Assembly: GCA_016716065.1 (NCBI GenBank) | Contig: JADJXA010000002.1 | Coordinates: forward strand, 434,001 to 498,000 | Direction: 5' to 3' | Source: Candidatus Leptovillus gracilis | GTDB taxonomy: Bacteria > Chloroflexota > Anaerolineae > Promineifilales > Promineifilaceae | Length of the DNA: 64,000 bases | Notes under the pieces: generated by a model | Told to the model about the DNA's origin: nothing | Database searches by the model: none | What the model saw: only the letters and a program-made list of their open reading frames with translations | Shown here: positions 33,892 to 45,700 of the stretch, piece by piece | Layout: each line of letters begins with the position of its first letter | Position numbering within the stretch: position 1 is the stretch's first letter | Translations under genes and position numbers: made by a program

Positions 33892-35208
33892 TTATACTCG
33901 TTTGACTTGTAATGTAAAGCCGTGAACGGCCGTTACCTCCACCTCTTCCCCTTCATAAATCGCCTCTTCTGCCTCAGCGCGCCACAATTCGCCCTGAACC
34001 AGCGCCATACCGGCAAACTGCTCGGCTCCGGGCTGCAAAACAATGGCCTTACGCACCGGCCCTTGTTGGCCGATGAGTCCCTGCTGGCCGGTGATCGGCT
34101 TGCGCCGCTGCCCACGCACCACCATATAGACCAAAAAGATGAAAAAAGCGGCCGTTGGCAGGGTGATCAGCAGGGCGCTGACGATGGAAATTCGGGCAAA
34201 TTCCGGCGTGCCGGGTGAGTTAAACAGTACCATGAAGCCGGCAAACATCGTAATTACTCCAGTAACGGCTAACGCGCCATGCACGGGAGCCTTCACTTCT
34301 AACAAGAATAACACAAAGGCGATAATAATCAGCCCCAGGCCAAACCAATTGGCGGGCAACTGCCCCAAGCCGTACAAGGCCAGCGACAAGAGGACCACAC
34401 CAATGAACCCGGCCACCCAGCCGCCAGGGTTGGAAATCTCGATTAAAATGGCCTGCACCCCAATCGCCAGCAAGAGTCCGATTAAGACCGGATTAGAAAG
34501 GGCGTGCAAGACGCCTTCTACCAGATTCATGCGAACCGGCCGTATGGGGGCGTCGGCGGTATGCAAAGTGGTCGGTTGGTCGGCGACGATGACCGTCAGG
34601 CCGTCCAACTGGCGCAGCAGGTCGGGCACGTCGTTGGCGATGGCGTCAATCAGGCCAGCGTCCAGCGCTTCTTCGGCGTGGACGGCGCGGGCTTCGTCTA
34701 TCATCGCCTCGGCCAGTTCCACGACCTCTGGCCCGCGGCGGGCGGCCAGGCTGCGAATGGAGGCTTTTAGATCTTCGGTGATTTTGCGGAAAAGGGTTTC
34801 GTCCAGTTCCGCGCCATCCTGGCCCACCGGCGAAGCCGCGCCGATGACTGTTTCCGGGGCCATGCCGGCGGCGTGGGCGGCGATGGTGATGATGCTGCCG
34901 GCCGAAGCGGCCTGCGCCCCGCGTGGCGCAATAAAGACGATGACCGGCACGCGGGCGGCGCGGATGCTCTGCACAATCTTTTGCGTGGTGTCAATGGCCC
35001 CGCCAGGCGTATTGAGTTGGATGACCAGGGCCGTCGCCTCCTCTCTTTCGGCGGCGCGGATGCCACGGGCGAAATATTCGGCCATGGCCGGGGTGACGGG
35101 GCCTTCAATTTCCAGCAGCAGGACGCTGCTGTTTTGGGCGAATGCCTGGCTCAGGCCGGTGAGCAGTAGAGCCAGAAGCAGAAGAACGAGGGTTAGTTTT
35201 TGCATCAT
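33892..35208 (-). CDS. nfeD: NfeD-family membrane serine protease (ClpP-like, long form)
   Basis: The 438-aa protein has a signal peptide (LTLVLLLLALLLTG), a ClpP-like protease domain with the Ser in AQAASAGSIIT and a conserved ASPVGQDG, four or five membrane helices and a C-terminal OB-like NfeD domain (EGEEVEVTAVHG). Long-form NfeD proteins cleave stomatin-like partners. No stomatin is nearby. The ATG follows directly after the stop codon of the histidine kinase, so the two are translated together. Confidence 0.9.
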   Translation of the reverse strand: MMQKLTLVLLLLALLLTGLSQAFAQNSSVLLLEIEGPVTPAMAEYFARGIRAAEREEATALVIQLNTPGGAIDTTQKIVQSIRAARVPVIVFIAPRGAQAASAGSIITIAAHAAGMAPETVIGAASPVGQDGAELDETLFRKITEDLKASIRSLAARRGPEVVELAEAMIDEARAVHAEEALDAGLIDAIANDVPDLLRQLDGLTVIVADQPTTLHTADAPIRPVRMNLVEGVLHALSNPVLIGLLLAIGVQAILIEISNPGGWVAGFIGVVLLSLALYGLGQLPANWFGLGLIIIAFVLFLLEVKAPVHGALAVTGVITMFAGFMVLFNSPGTPEFARISIVSALLITLPTAAFFIFLVYMVVRGQRRKPITGQQGLIGQQGPVRKAIVLQPGAEQFAGMALVQGELWRAEAEEAIYEGEEVEVTAVHGFTLQVKRV

Positions 35209-36486
35209 TTAAGCCTCTAACAGGAGGGGGAGGGCGATGGTGAAGGTGCTGCCTTGTTGGGGGACACTTTCGGCCCAGATACGGCCGTTGTGCAGTTCCA
35301 CCAAATCTTTGGCAATCGAAAGGCCTAATCCCAGCCCCTCGTAGCGGCGGCGCAGCGCCGGCTCCACCTGGCCAAAGCGCTTGAAGATCCATTCCAGCTT
35401 ATCGGCGGGGATGCCGATGCCGGTATCACGAATGCGGAACCAGGCTTCGTCGCCGCGCCGCACCAGGCGCAGGTCAATCTGACCGCCATCGGGGGTAAAT
35501 CTGATGGCGTTGTGCAGCAGGTTATTCAGGGCGGTCAGCATCACGTCGCGGTCAGCGTGGATGGGCAGGGGGTGCGGCGGGATGTGGCAGGTGATGGTCT
35601 GGTGGCGGGAGATGGCCGTTTCGTCGGGAACGGCCGTCAGTTCGGCCACCAGTTCGCCCAAATCCACCGTCTGCAAATCCAGCGTCGCTTCCCCGGCATC
35701 TACGTAACGCAAATTCAGCATATTCTGGATCAGGTTACGCAGGTGAACGGCCGCGTCCATGACGCTGTCCAGCTGCCCGGCCATCTCCGGCCCCGCTTCC
35801 TCGCGCAAAAATGAGACGTAGCCCATGATCACCGACAGCGGCGTGCGCAATTCATGCGAGGCGACGGCGATGAAATCCGTTTTTACCTGGTCCAGTTCGT
35901 TCAGTTCGCGGTAAGCCCGCTGTAAATCTTCCGTCAATTGGGCGCGAGCCACGGCCACCCCGGCAATGTCGGCCAGAATGGTGAGTGTTTCGGCATCCTG
36001 GCGGGTGAAACGGCCGTGCTGCTTGTTCAACGCCTCCAACACGCCAATGGCCTGGCGCTCGGCGTCATGCAGGGGCACGCCCAGAATGGAATGGGTCTGG
36101 AAATTAATGGCCTGTGATACATCGCGGTTCCAGCGTGGGTCCTGTGTCACATCGGCGACGAGCAGAGGGCGATTTTGCAGCAAAATGGAACCGGCGATGC
36201 TGTTATCCAGAGGAATAGGCATGTTGGCCGGCAGCGCGTCGCGGGCGTTCGAGGAGGCTTTGAAAAAAAGCTCGCGGGTATGTGGGTCGAGCAGCATAAT
36301 GGACGCCGCCTCCGAACCGGTCAGGTCGGCGGCCTGGGTGATGATATAATGGAGCAGCTCATCCACGTTGGTGGCCGAATTGAGGACCCGGCTAATCTCC
36401 ACCAAACGGGCCAGGCGTGGGGCGTCTATGGTTGGCTGTGCAGTGGGGTGTGACGAGGACTGCTGCTTTGGCGTCTGCGTGGGCAT
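35209..36486 (-). CDS. GAF-domain sensor histidine kinase
   Basis: Residues about 30-190 form a GAF domain (LLHYIITQAADLTGSE ... LTILADIAGVA), followed by the dimerisation/phosphoacceptor helix FIAVASHELRTPLSV with the His, and a catalytic domain with the N box NNLLHNAIRF and Gly boxes RDTGIGIP and GLGLGLSIAK. It is soluble. The ATG at 36486 has AGGAG about 9 nt upstream; the extension to 36612 has Cys-rich non-family sequence. No response regulator is adjacent. The NfeD gene follows with no gap. Confidence 0.93.
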   Translation of the reverse strand: MPTQTPKQQSSSHPTAQPTIDAPRLARLVEISRVLNSATNVDELLHYIITQAADLTGSEAASIMLLDPHTRELFFKASSNARDALPANMPIPLDNSIAGSILLQNRPLLVADVTQDPRWNRDVSQAINFQTHSILGVPLHDAERQAIGVLEALNKQHGRFTRQDAETLTILADIAGVAVARAQLTEDLQRAYRELNELDQVKTDFIAVASHELRTPLSVIMGYVSFLREEAGPEMAGQLDSVMDAAVHLRNLIQNMLNLRYVDAGEATLDLQTVDLGELVAELTAVPDETAISRHQTITCHIPPHPLPIHADRDVMLTALNNLLHNAIRFTPDGGQIDLRLVRRGDEAWFRIRDTGIGIPADKLEWIFKRFGQVEPALRRRYEGLGLGLSIAKDLVELHNGRIWAESVPQQGSTFTIALPLLLEA

Positions 36487-36647
36487 GGATTCTGTCTCCT
36501 GGTCAGGTGGCGCGCCGGTGTCACTGCGCCGGACCTGAATTGACCGTGAGCAAGCATTGACTTGTGTGTATGATAAAGTATGCTGGCAGCACAGACAAGC
36601 GAGTTTAATCAATCGTCAATCCTTCGGCAAGCTCAGGACCAATCGTC

Positions 36648-37799
36648 ATGACTCTCAGTCTCTATATCCATATTCCATTTTGCAGCCATCGCTGTGCTTA
36701 CTGCGATTTTAATACCTACACCAGCCTGGGTGATTTGAAGGCGGTGTATGCCGATGCGGTGTGTGTGGAGTTGGCGCAGGTGGCGGGGCAGGTGAAACGG
36801 CCGTATCACACCCTTTTTTTCGGCGGCGGCACGCCCTCCCTGATGCCGCCGGAGACCATTCGCCAAATTTTGCAGACCGTAGACGCCCATTTTATGCCGC
36901 TGGGCGCGCCAGAAATTACCCTGGAGGCCAATCCGGGCACGGTAGATGGCGCTTATCTGGCGGCGGTGGCCGCCGCCGGTGTGAACCGGCTGAGTTTTGG
37001 CGTGCAGAGCGCGGTGGCTGGTGAACTGGCCCTTTTGGAGCGCACTCACGATTTTGCGACGGCCGTTGCCGCCGTGCAAATGGCCCGCGCCGCCGGACTG
37101 CCCAACTTTAACCTGGACTTGATTTACGGCGTGCCAGGGCAAACGCTGGCCTCCTGGCGCGAAAGCCTGGAGGCGGTACTGGCCCTGGAACCGCCCCATC
37201 TCAGCCTTTACTGTCTGACCATTGAGCCGGGCACGCCGATGCAGCGCTGGCTGCAAAACGGCCGTATCCAGCCTCCCGACCCCGACCTGGCCGCCGACCA
37301 ATATGACCTGGCTTGCGCCTTACTGGCGCAGCGCGGTTACAGCCATTACGAGATTTCTAATTGGGCTAAACCGGGCGGCGAATGCGCCCATAACCTGACC
37401 TATTGGCGTGATGGCGAGTATCTGGGCCTGGGGGCAGGGGCGCACGGCCACGCCGGAGGGACACGTTATCAGGTGGTGAAGCAGCCCAGGGTGTACATTC
37501 GGCGGCTGCAAGCGGGTCAGGCTGGGGGGTATCCGTTGTCTACGGCCGTTGTCGATCACCATACCATCAGCCGCGAAGAGGCCATGACTGACGCCATCAT
37601 CACCCAACTGCGCCTGCTGCAAGAAGGGCTGGACCTGGACGCCTTCGCTGCCCGCTTCGGCCAGACATTGGACGAGGCGTATCCGGGGGTTTTGGCGCAG
37701 TTGGCGGAGTGGGGGTTGGTGGTGGTGGAGAACGGTCGTTTATTCCTGACGCCTAAGGCCTATTTTTTGAGCAATCAGGTGTTTTTCCGATTCATGTAA
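36648..37799 (+). CDS. hemW: Radical SAM protein HemW (coproporphyrinogen III oxidase-like)
   Basis: The 383-aa protein has the HemW signature at the N-terminus, SLYIHIPFCSHRCAYCDFN, with CX3CX2C, followed by FFGGGTPSLM and GVQSAVAGELALL. It keeps the C-terminal HemN-like domain. HemW transfers heme to target proteins and is often misannotated as the anaerobic coproporphyrinogen oxidase. It lies alone, divergent from the histidine kinase. Confidence 0.93.
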   Translation: MTLSLYIHIPFCSHRCAYCDFNTYTSLGDLKAVYADAVCVELAQVAGQVKRPYHTLFFGGGTPSLMPPETIRQILQTVDAHFMPLGAPEITLEANPGTVDGAYLAAVAAAGVNRLSFGVQSAVAGELALLERTHDFATAVAAVQMARAAGLPNFNLDLIYGVPGQTLASWRESLEAVLALEPPHLSLYCLTIEPGTPMQRWLQNGRIQPPDPDLAADQYDLACALLAQRGYSHYEISNWAKPGGECAHNLTYWRDGEYLGLGAGAHGHAGGTRYQVVKQPRVYIRRLQAGQAGGYPLSTAVVDHHTISREEAMTDAIITQLRLLQEGLDLDAFAARFGQTLDEAYPGVLAQLAEWGLVVVENGRLFLTPKAYFLSNQVFFRFM

Positions 37800-38240
37800 A
37801 TCTTCCGTGAAATCTTCGCGCAATGTGTAGAACGATTTTCCAAATCGTTCACTGGGCGATAGGGACAGTATTTTCCCACGCCCTGTCCCCCATTTTCGCT
37901 TCAACCGGGCGAGGCAGGCGGCCGCAGAGGTGTTGGAGAATGGCCGAGACCTTAGCCCGCCTGTCCCGCCTTCAACGAACAGGTTCATCATTGGAATTGC
38001 TGTTTACCTGCAATTAGACGTTAAGGCGGATTTCGGGTAAACTATGATTGGCTTAATTTGTATTCAACCGCTTTATGCTCGTGTGACGTCCATTGCAAAG
38101 GAGTTCACCTGGGCGGCAGCGCACCACGATGTATGAAAGAAAATAGGAAGTAGATAAACGCGGATGATGCGGACTAAATCTGTTTAATCTGTGCAATCTG
38201 CGAAATCTGTGGAACATTTTCGAAGGAGTATGGATAGCTT
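37800..38240. other. Gene-free stretch with a hairpin and a simple repeat
   Basis: A perfect 9-bp inverted repeat GAACGATTT-TCC-AAATCGTTC lies at 37830-37850 just after hemW. Near 38175-38212 there is an imperfect repeat of ATCTGTG-like units (AATCTGTTTAATCTGTGCAATC). A small ORF on the minus strand at 37740-37991 lies over the hemW end and shows no coding character. The right end holds the promoter region of the L,D-transpeptidase (AAGGAG before its ATG). Confidence 0.5.
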
Positions 38241-39332
38241 ATGACTCGATTGATGCGTATCTTTGTTGTTCTGGGGGTAATGGCAGCCACCTGGTTTTTT
38301 ATGTTGCAGCCGGTTCTGGCCGCCAACTGCTACACATATACCAGTAGTATCGGACTGGTTTGTGAGGCAGAACCGTCGCAGCCGACTTTTGTGGAACCGC
38401 AGTCGCCCATTGGCAGCTTTATCCCCACGCAGCAATACGCCCGCCTGAATGACAACATTTGGGTCTATTCGGAGGCGAGTCTTTCTTCCCCGCAGGTTCG
38501 CAACGTGGGGGATGGCTACCTGTTTGTGACATTCACCTGGTGGGTGACCGGTGACGACGGCAACCGCTGGTATGTGATTAACCCTGGTGAATATGTTCGC
38601 GCCGAAGACTTACGTGTCCACGAAGATTCCGAATTTTCCGGTGTCGAGATTCATCAGCAGCCGGTACGGCCGTTTGGCTGGATGCTGGTAGACTATTGGC
38701 CCAGCCGCGAACCGGGTGCGGAACCTACGCCCGGTGATCCCAAACTGCCCCGCTACACCTTCTTTGAAGTCTACGACGCGCAGATAGATGATCAGGGCTG
38801 GATTTGGTACAACATCGGCAGCGGTTATTGGATGAAACAAACCTATGTCAGCATTACGGAAATCCACCAACGGCCGGAGGAAATTGGCCCGGATGAGTAT
38901 TGGGTGGAAGTGGACATTTATGAGCAGCGCATGGCTGCCTACGTGGGCGACCGCATGGTCTACGCTGGTTTGGTTTCTACTGGCCTGAACCGTTGGCCGA
39001 CTTATGAAGGGATTTTCCAGGTATGGGACCGTTTTGAGAAGACCAAAATGTCTGGCGCGGAAGGCAAAATTGATTATTACTTTATTGAAGACGTGCCCCA
39101 CACCATGTACATTGATCGTGTCACCGAAATTGCGCTGCATGGCGCATTCTGGCACGACCGCTTTGGCTACAAACACAGTCACGGCTGTATCAACATGCCC
39201 CCCCGCGACGCCGAATGGGTCTTCAACTGGTCCAAAAACGCCCCCAACGACTTGTGGGTCTGGGTCCACACCTCCGACCCTAACCATTACTTTGAGCGGT
39301 ATGACCCGGTGGAAACTTTCGCCGGACCATAA
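38241..39332 (+). CDS. Secreted L,D-transpeptidase (YkuD) with SH3-like domain
   Basis: The 363-aa protein has a signal peptide (AATWFFMLQPVLA), an SH3-like region around residues 70-200 and a C-terminal YkuD domain starting at EYWVEVDIYEQRM. The catalytic Cys lies in HSHGCINMPP with the upstream His in ALHGAFWH. These enzymes form 3-3 crosslinks in peptidoglycan or attach proteins to it. Its presence supports a wall containing peptidoglycan. A terminator follows directly. Confidence 0.92.
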   Translation: MTRLMRIFVVLGVMAATWFFMLQPVLAANCYTYTSSIGLVCEAEPSQPTFVEPQSPIGSFIPTQQYARLNDNIWVYSEASLSSPQVRNVGDGYLFVTFTWWVTGDDGNRWYVINPGEYVRAEDLRVHEDSEFSGVEIHQQPVRPFGWMLVDYWPSREPGAEPTPGDPKLPRYTFFEVYDAQIDDQGWIWYNIGSGYWMKQTYVSITEIHQRPEEIGPDEYWVEVDIYEQRMAAYVGDRMVYAGLVSTGLNRWPTYEGIFQVWDRFEKTKMSGAEGKIDYYFIEDVPHTMYIDRVTEIALHGAFWHDRFGYKHSHGCINMPPRDAEWVFNWSKNAPNDLWVWVHTSDPNHYFERYDPVETFAGP

Positions 39333-39340
39333 GTGTTCGT

Positions 39341-39375
39341 AAAAGCGGCGCACTTTTTTGAGGTGCGCCGCTTTT
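39341..39375. terminator. Bidirectional intrinsic terminator
   Basis: AAAAGCGGCGCAC and GTGCGCCGCTTTT form a 13-bp stem with a T-rich loop, followed by GTTTT. It ends the L,D-transpeptidase gene and on the other strand abuts the stop of the acyltransferase remnant. Confidence 0.85.
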
Positions 39376-39378
39376 GTT

Positions 39379-39500
39379 TTACAAATAGTAATTCGGTTCC
39401 ACGTCTTTCACCACCACCGCGTTCGACCCAATGCGGCTGCCTTTGCCAATGCGAATTGCGCCCAACGGCCGTTGCCCACTGTCGCGTTCATCTATTCATA
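39379..39500 (-). pseudogene. Remnant of a hexapeptide-repeat acyltransferase (CysE-like C-terminus)
   Basis: Reading the minus strand gives LGAIRIGKGSRIGSNAVVVK and ends DVEPNYYL before a stop at 39379. The hexapeptide pattern (I/V at every sixth position) is that of the left-handed beta-helix of serine or maltose-type acetyltransferases. No start or upstream body is present and the frame is closed by a TGA about 38 codons back, so only the C-terminal tip survives. Confidence 0.5.
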
Positions 39501-39785
39501 ACATCATCTTACCAGCACAAAAACAATTGATCTAAACGCTTAACTTTAGATTTAAGAGTTATTGTCTTATAATACGGTTGCACTCTGGTCGAAGCACACT
39601 GAGCAGCAAACAACGAACTGACCAGATAAGAAATGAATTATGTTCGCGTGCCAGAATCTCTCACCGCAACAAGTAGTACCAAGAGCCAATTGGACTATAT
39701 CTTATGTCTTGGCCGGGCGGCTTCCCAAAATCTACATGCACGCTTTGCGTTTCCTGTGGCGAACAGAGAAAGGACTTTCATCCAA

Positions 39786-42700
39786 ATGAATGCGGCACAA
39801 ACTGAAAAACCAGGCAGCATAGACCAGCAAAGTCTACTTGCCCAACTGCAAAAAAAGTACCAGGTTTCAGACAATCAGGTTCAACCTCTGTCACATAATC
39901 AGCGCGCATTGTGGTTGATACAGCAAATTGAGCCAGACAACGTCTCATACAATATTGGCGTCACCTTACACATTGCTTCAGCCATTGACATTCAGGCAAT
40001 GCGCGATGCCCTACAAGCGGTTGTGGATCGTCATTCTAACTTTCGGACTTGTTACGATTCGATTGATGGACAGCCATTTCAAATCGTTTTTGACAGACAA
40101 GAGGCCGATTTTGCCGTATTAGACGCCACAAACTGGACGGAAGCCGACTTTTTACAAAGTCTGCAAAGCAATCAGAACCAGTCATTTGATCTCACCAACG
40201 ACAAAATATTTCGGTCCCGTCTTTACGTTCGTGCCGAGAACAAATTCGCGCTGCAAATGGTGACTCACCACATTTCGGCCGATGGTTGGTCGGCCTGGAT
40301 ATTAATTGGGGATATACAACAGGGGTACGCGGCGCGTCTGGCAAATCAGCCCATCCCGCTGGCGCCGTTGGAACATCAATACAGCGATTTTGTGCAGTGG
40401 CAGTCAGACATGCTCGCCGAAAAAGGGGAGCAGTTGTGGTCGTTCTGGCGCGAAACGCTTGCTGGCGGGCTGACCGCCTTAAACATGGCAACGGATTTTA
40501 ACTTGGTCCAGAAGCAGCGCTTTGCCGGGGCTTCGCATCAATTTATCTTCCCCCAAGAGATGGCCGGGCAGCTACGGCAGTTGGCGCACGCCGAAGAGGC
40601 CACGCTTTACCGGATTCTGTTGGCTGCTTTTCAGGTTTTCTTGTGGCGCTATTCAGGTCAGGAAGATATTCTGATTGGCACGCCGGTTTTGGGGCGCAGC
40701 GACAAGCGGTTTTTGCAGCAGATTGGCTATTTTGTGAACACGGCCGTGATGCGCGGTCAAATCACCCCCCAAAAATCCTTCCGCCAACATTTACGGGCGA
40801 CCAACGACCGGGTTCTGGCAGCCCTGGCTCATGCCGATTTCCCTTTTTCCTTGCTGGTGGAACGCTTGCAGCCAGTGCGTGAAACGTCGCACATGCCCTT
40901 GACCCAGGTGTTGTTCAATCTCCTGCGCCCACCAAAGCATTTGCAAGAGTTGGTCATCATGTCCCTGGAACCAACGGGCGGACGCCAGGTAACGCTGGGG
41001 GCGTTTACCGCGTGCGGCCTGGATATTGAAACCGGCCAACAGGTGGAAGACTTTGGCCTGAATCTGGACGTTTTGGACCTGGATGACAGACTGATTGGCG
41101 ACCTGAAATACAGCGCCAATTTATACCAGCGGGAAACCATTGTGCGTATGGCGGAGCAGTTCCAGGTCTTGTTGGCAAACATCCTGGCCGATCCCGACAG
41201 CCCTCTGGCCGACCTGTCGCTGCTGCCGGAAGCAGAGCGGCGGTTGTTGGCGGATTGGAACGACACGGCCGTTTCCCTGCCCCCAATTCACTCCATCCAT
41301 CAGCTATTTGAGCAGCAGGCAGAACTGAGGCCAGAGGCGACGGCCGTTATCTCCGGCAGCCAGCAGCTCACCTACGCCGAACTCAACCGGCGCGCCAACC
41401 AACTGGCCCACTACCTCCGCGCCAGCGGCGTTGGCCCAGAAACCTTCGTCGGCATCTTCCTCGAACGATCGCCAGAAATGATCATCGCCCTGTTGGGTGT
41501 GTGGAAGGCTGGCGGCGCATACCTGCCGCTGGACCCCGCCTACCCGCCGGAACGCCTGGCTTTCATGCTGGCCGACGCGCAGCCAACGCTGCTGCTGACG
41601 CAGCAAACCCTGCTGCCTCGCTTACCGGCGAACCTGACACCGGGCGGACCATCCCCCATCTGTCTGGACCGCGACTGGGCCGATATTGCCCAACACAGCC
41701 ACCAGAATCTACCCCAACCCACCGCTGACAGTCTGGCTTACGTCATTTACACGTCTGGTTCCACCGGCGCGCCCAAAGGGGTGATGGTGGCTCATCGTTC
41801 CCTGGTTAATTACACCGTGGCGGCCATCGAGTCGTTTGCCCTGACGCCGCAAGACCGCGTATTGCAGTTCGCCTCTTTCAGCTTCGACACCTCGGCCGAG
41901 GAGATTTTGCCCTGCTTGGCGTCTGGGGCGGCGCTGGCGCTGCGCGACGAGGCGATGATAGACGACCCCGCCCTGTTCTGGCAGCGCTGCGACGGTCTAG
42001 GCGTGACAGTGGTGGATTTGCCCACCGCGTATTGGCATGAGGTTACGGCCGTTCTCGCCGAACAATCGGCGCTACCCGCCCCATTACGATTGGTCATCAT
42101 CGGCGGCGAAGCGGCATTGGCCGAACGAGTCGCTGCCTGGCAAAAGATTGTGGGGCAGCGTGTACGCCTGCTGAACACCTACGGCGCCACCGAAGCCAGC
42201 ATCATCTCCACCATCCACGACCTGACCACTGCCCCGGCCAGCCCCGCCGCCAAAGTGCCCATCGGTCAGCCCATCGCCAACGTCCAGACTTACATCCTGA
42301 ACGAACAACGACAGCCCGCGCCCATCGGCGTGCCCGGCGAATTGTGGATCGGCGGCATGGGACTGGCGCGCGGCTACCTGAATCGGCCGGAATTGACGGC
42401 CGAGAAATTCGTCCCAATGGCCGATGTTGGCTCTGGAATGGCCGCGTTTGCGCCGAATCCGCAGTCCGCAAGCCAAAATCTGAAATTGTATCGCACCGGC
42501 GACCTGGCCCGTTTTTTGCCAGATGGCAGCATCGAATATCTGGGACGGGTGGACTCGCAGGTAAAGGTGCGCGGATTCCGCGTGGAACTGGGCGAGATTG
42601 AGGCTGCATTGGGATTGCATCCGGCGATACGGGCAACGGCCGTTACCGCCCACACGGAAGCCAACGGCCACAACCGCCTCATCGCCTATCTGGTCCCCAA

Positions 42701-45700
42701 TGAAAACCTGATACTCACCCCCACCGACCTGCGCCAATTTTTGCTGCAAAAACTGCCCCACTTCATGATCCCGGCCGCTTTTGTTACCCTACCGACGCTG
42801 CCCTTATCACCTAACGGCAAAGTGGACCGCAAAGCGCTGCCGCCACCCGATGTCTTGGCGCCGGACCCGGCCAGGGCCTATGCGCCGCCCCAAACCATGC
42901 AGGAAAAACTGCTGGCCGACCTGTGGGCGCAGGTGTTGCACGTACAGCCAGTTGGCCTCCACGACAACTTTTTTGAGCTGGGCGGCCATTCTCTGCTGGC
43001 GACGCAAATCGTCTCCCGCATTCGCAAAATGACCCAGGTAGAACTGCCCATCCGCGCCATTTTTGAAGCGCCCACTGTGGGTGAATTGGCTGAACGATTG
43101 GCCGACTTGCAGGCCAGCCAATCGCCCGGCGCGGCACGGCCGCTGCTTCCCGCCGGCCGCACCGCGCCCCTGCCACTCTCTTTCTCTCAGGAGCGGATGT
43201 GGTTCTTCTACCAGCTCGACCCCGACAGCACGGCCTACAACATCCCCGGCGCGGTTCGCCTGCGGGGCGCGCTGGACAGTGGGGCGCTGGAGTGGAGCAT
43301 CAATCAGATCATCGCCCGGCACGAGAGTTTGCGCACCCGGTTTACGGCCGTTGACGGCCAACCCACCACCACCATTGAACCCACCTACCACTTCACCCTG
43401 CCTGTGGCCGATTACCGGGCGCTGCCGCCCGCGCAGCGCTTGCCCCAGGCCCTCGGTGCAGCGCAGCAGGCCGCCCGCACCCCCTTCCGGCTGGACCAAC
43501 TGCCGCTGTTCCAGATCAAACTGTTCCAGCTAGACGACGAGGAATATATCCTGCTCATCGCCATGCACCACATTATCTCCGACCAGTGGTCGTTGGGCGT
43601 CTTTACCCGCGACCTGGGCAGCTATTACCGGGCGTTTGTGCTGGGCCAGCCGCCCGATTTGCCGGCGATGCCCATTCAGGCGGCCGACCACGCTGTCTGG
43701 CAGCGCCAACTGGCCGCCGACGGCGCCTTCGCCGACCAGTTGGTTTACTGGCAGCGGCAGCTTGCCGACCTGACGCCGTTGGACCTGCCAACGGACCGCC
43801 CGCGCCCGGCCATACAGACCAGCAGCGGCGCGATTTTGACGGCTCCGCTGCCGCCCGGATTGCTCGACGGGCTGCAACGGTTGAGCCATCAGGCAAGCGT
43901 ATCGCCATTTATGATCTTGCTGGCGGGGTTTAAGCTGCTGCTATATCGCTACACCGGCATGGAAGATATTGCTGTTGGCTCGCCCATCGCCAATCGTCAC
44001 CACCTGGACAGCGAAACCCTCATCACCACATTGGTCAATACGCTGGTGCTGCGCACCGATTTGTCCGGCAATCCTACGTTTCGCCAGCTTCTCCAGCGCG
44101 TGCAAACCATGGCGTTGGACGCCTATGCCCACCAGGATGCCCCGTTTGAGCAGTTGGTGGAAGCGCTGCAGCCGACCCGCGACACGAGTCGGTCACCGCT
44201 TTTCCAGACGTTTTTCAACGTGCAAAACGCGCCTTTTGCGTTCCCGGTTTTACCCGGCGTCACCGGTATGGAGGTGTTGCTGATTGATCGGGCGGCGGCG
44301 CAGTTCGATCTGTCATTGTCGGTGGATATGATTGTCAGCCACACGGCCGTTCTGGAATACAACACCGATTTGTTCGACGCCGATCGGATGGAGCGGCTGC
44401 TGGGCCATTTATGGACCTTGTTGACCACCGCCGTCGCCCACCCCGACCGCCCGATTGCCGATCTGCCCCTGCTAACCGAGGCCGAAATCCAGCAGCTAAA
44501 CGAGTGGAACAACACGGCCGTTACTTATCCTGATAACGCCTGCCTGCACCACCTCTTTGAAGAACAGGCAGCCCGGATGCCGCAAGCAGCGGCCGTCACA
44601 TTCGCCGACCACTCCCTCACTTACGACCAACTCAATCGGCAGGCCAACCAGCTTGCCCGCCACCTGCAAAGCCTGGGCGTCGTCGGCCCCGGCGACCTGG
44701 TGGGCATCAACCTGGAGCGGTCGCTGGCGATGGTGGTGGCCCTTTTTGCCGTCCACAAAGCGGGCGCAGCCTACGTTCCGCTGGACCCTGCCTTCCCGCA
44801 GGAGCGCCTGGACTTCATGCTGGCCGATTCCCAGGCCCGCGTCCTCATCAGCCAAACCAGCCTGCTGGCCGACCGGCGGGAGGTTACGGGGCTGGCCGTT
44901 GTGTGTGTGGATGGGGACACGGCCGTATTCTCGCCAACCGACGACCACAACCTGCCGCACACGGCCGTTGCCACTGACCTGGCCTACGTCATCTACACCT
45001 CCGGTTCCACCGGCAAGCCCAAAGGGGTGCAAATTGAGCATCGCAGCGCCGTCAACTTCCTCAACGCTATGCGCCGCCAGCCAGGCCTGACCCAGGACGA
45101 TGTGCTGCTGTCTGTGACCACCCTCTCCTTTGACATTGCCGTGTTGGAGATTTTTCTGCCGCTGCTGAATGGGGCGCGGGTGGAGTTGGTGAGCCGGGAA
45201 ACGGCCGTGAACGCCCAGGCGCTCATGGCCGCTTTGCAGCAATCACGGGCCACCCTTATGCAGGCTACCCCCACCACCTGGCGCATGTTGCTGGAAGCCG
45301 ACTGGCCCGGCGACCCGCGCCTCAAAGTCCTCTGCGGCGGCGAAGCAATGAGCCGCGAACTGGCCGACCGGCTGCTGCCGCGCTGCGGCGAGCTGTGGAA
45401 CATGTATGGCCCAACCGAAACGACAGTCTGGTCATCGGTGCAGCGCGTGTTGGCCGACGCTGGTCCCATCACCATTGGCCGCCCAATTGACAACACCACG
45501 TTTACCATTGTAGACAAGGCGCAGCGGCCGCTGCCCATCGGCGTGCCCGGCGAACTGCTGATTGGCGGCGCGGGTCTGGCGCGCGGCTACCTGAACCGCC
45601 CAGAACTGACGGCGGAGAAATTTGTGCCGCTGGACGATGTGGCGCTCCCGGCGCGCCAACCGGCAGCCGCCAAAAGCCGAGTGTATCGCACGGGTGATCT

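Noticed and set aside
36648..37799. Coproporphyrinogen III oxidase HemN
   Set aside because: The IHIPFCSHRCAYCDF start and length match HemW rather than HemN, which has a different N-terminus and an extra Cys after the cluster.
37740..37991. An 83-residue minus-strand ORF after hemW
   Set aside because: It overlaps the hemW end and an inverted repeat and has no recognisable protein character.
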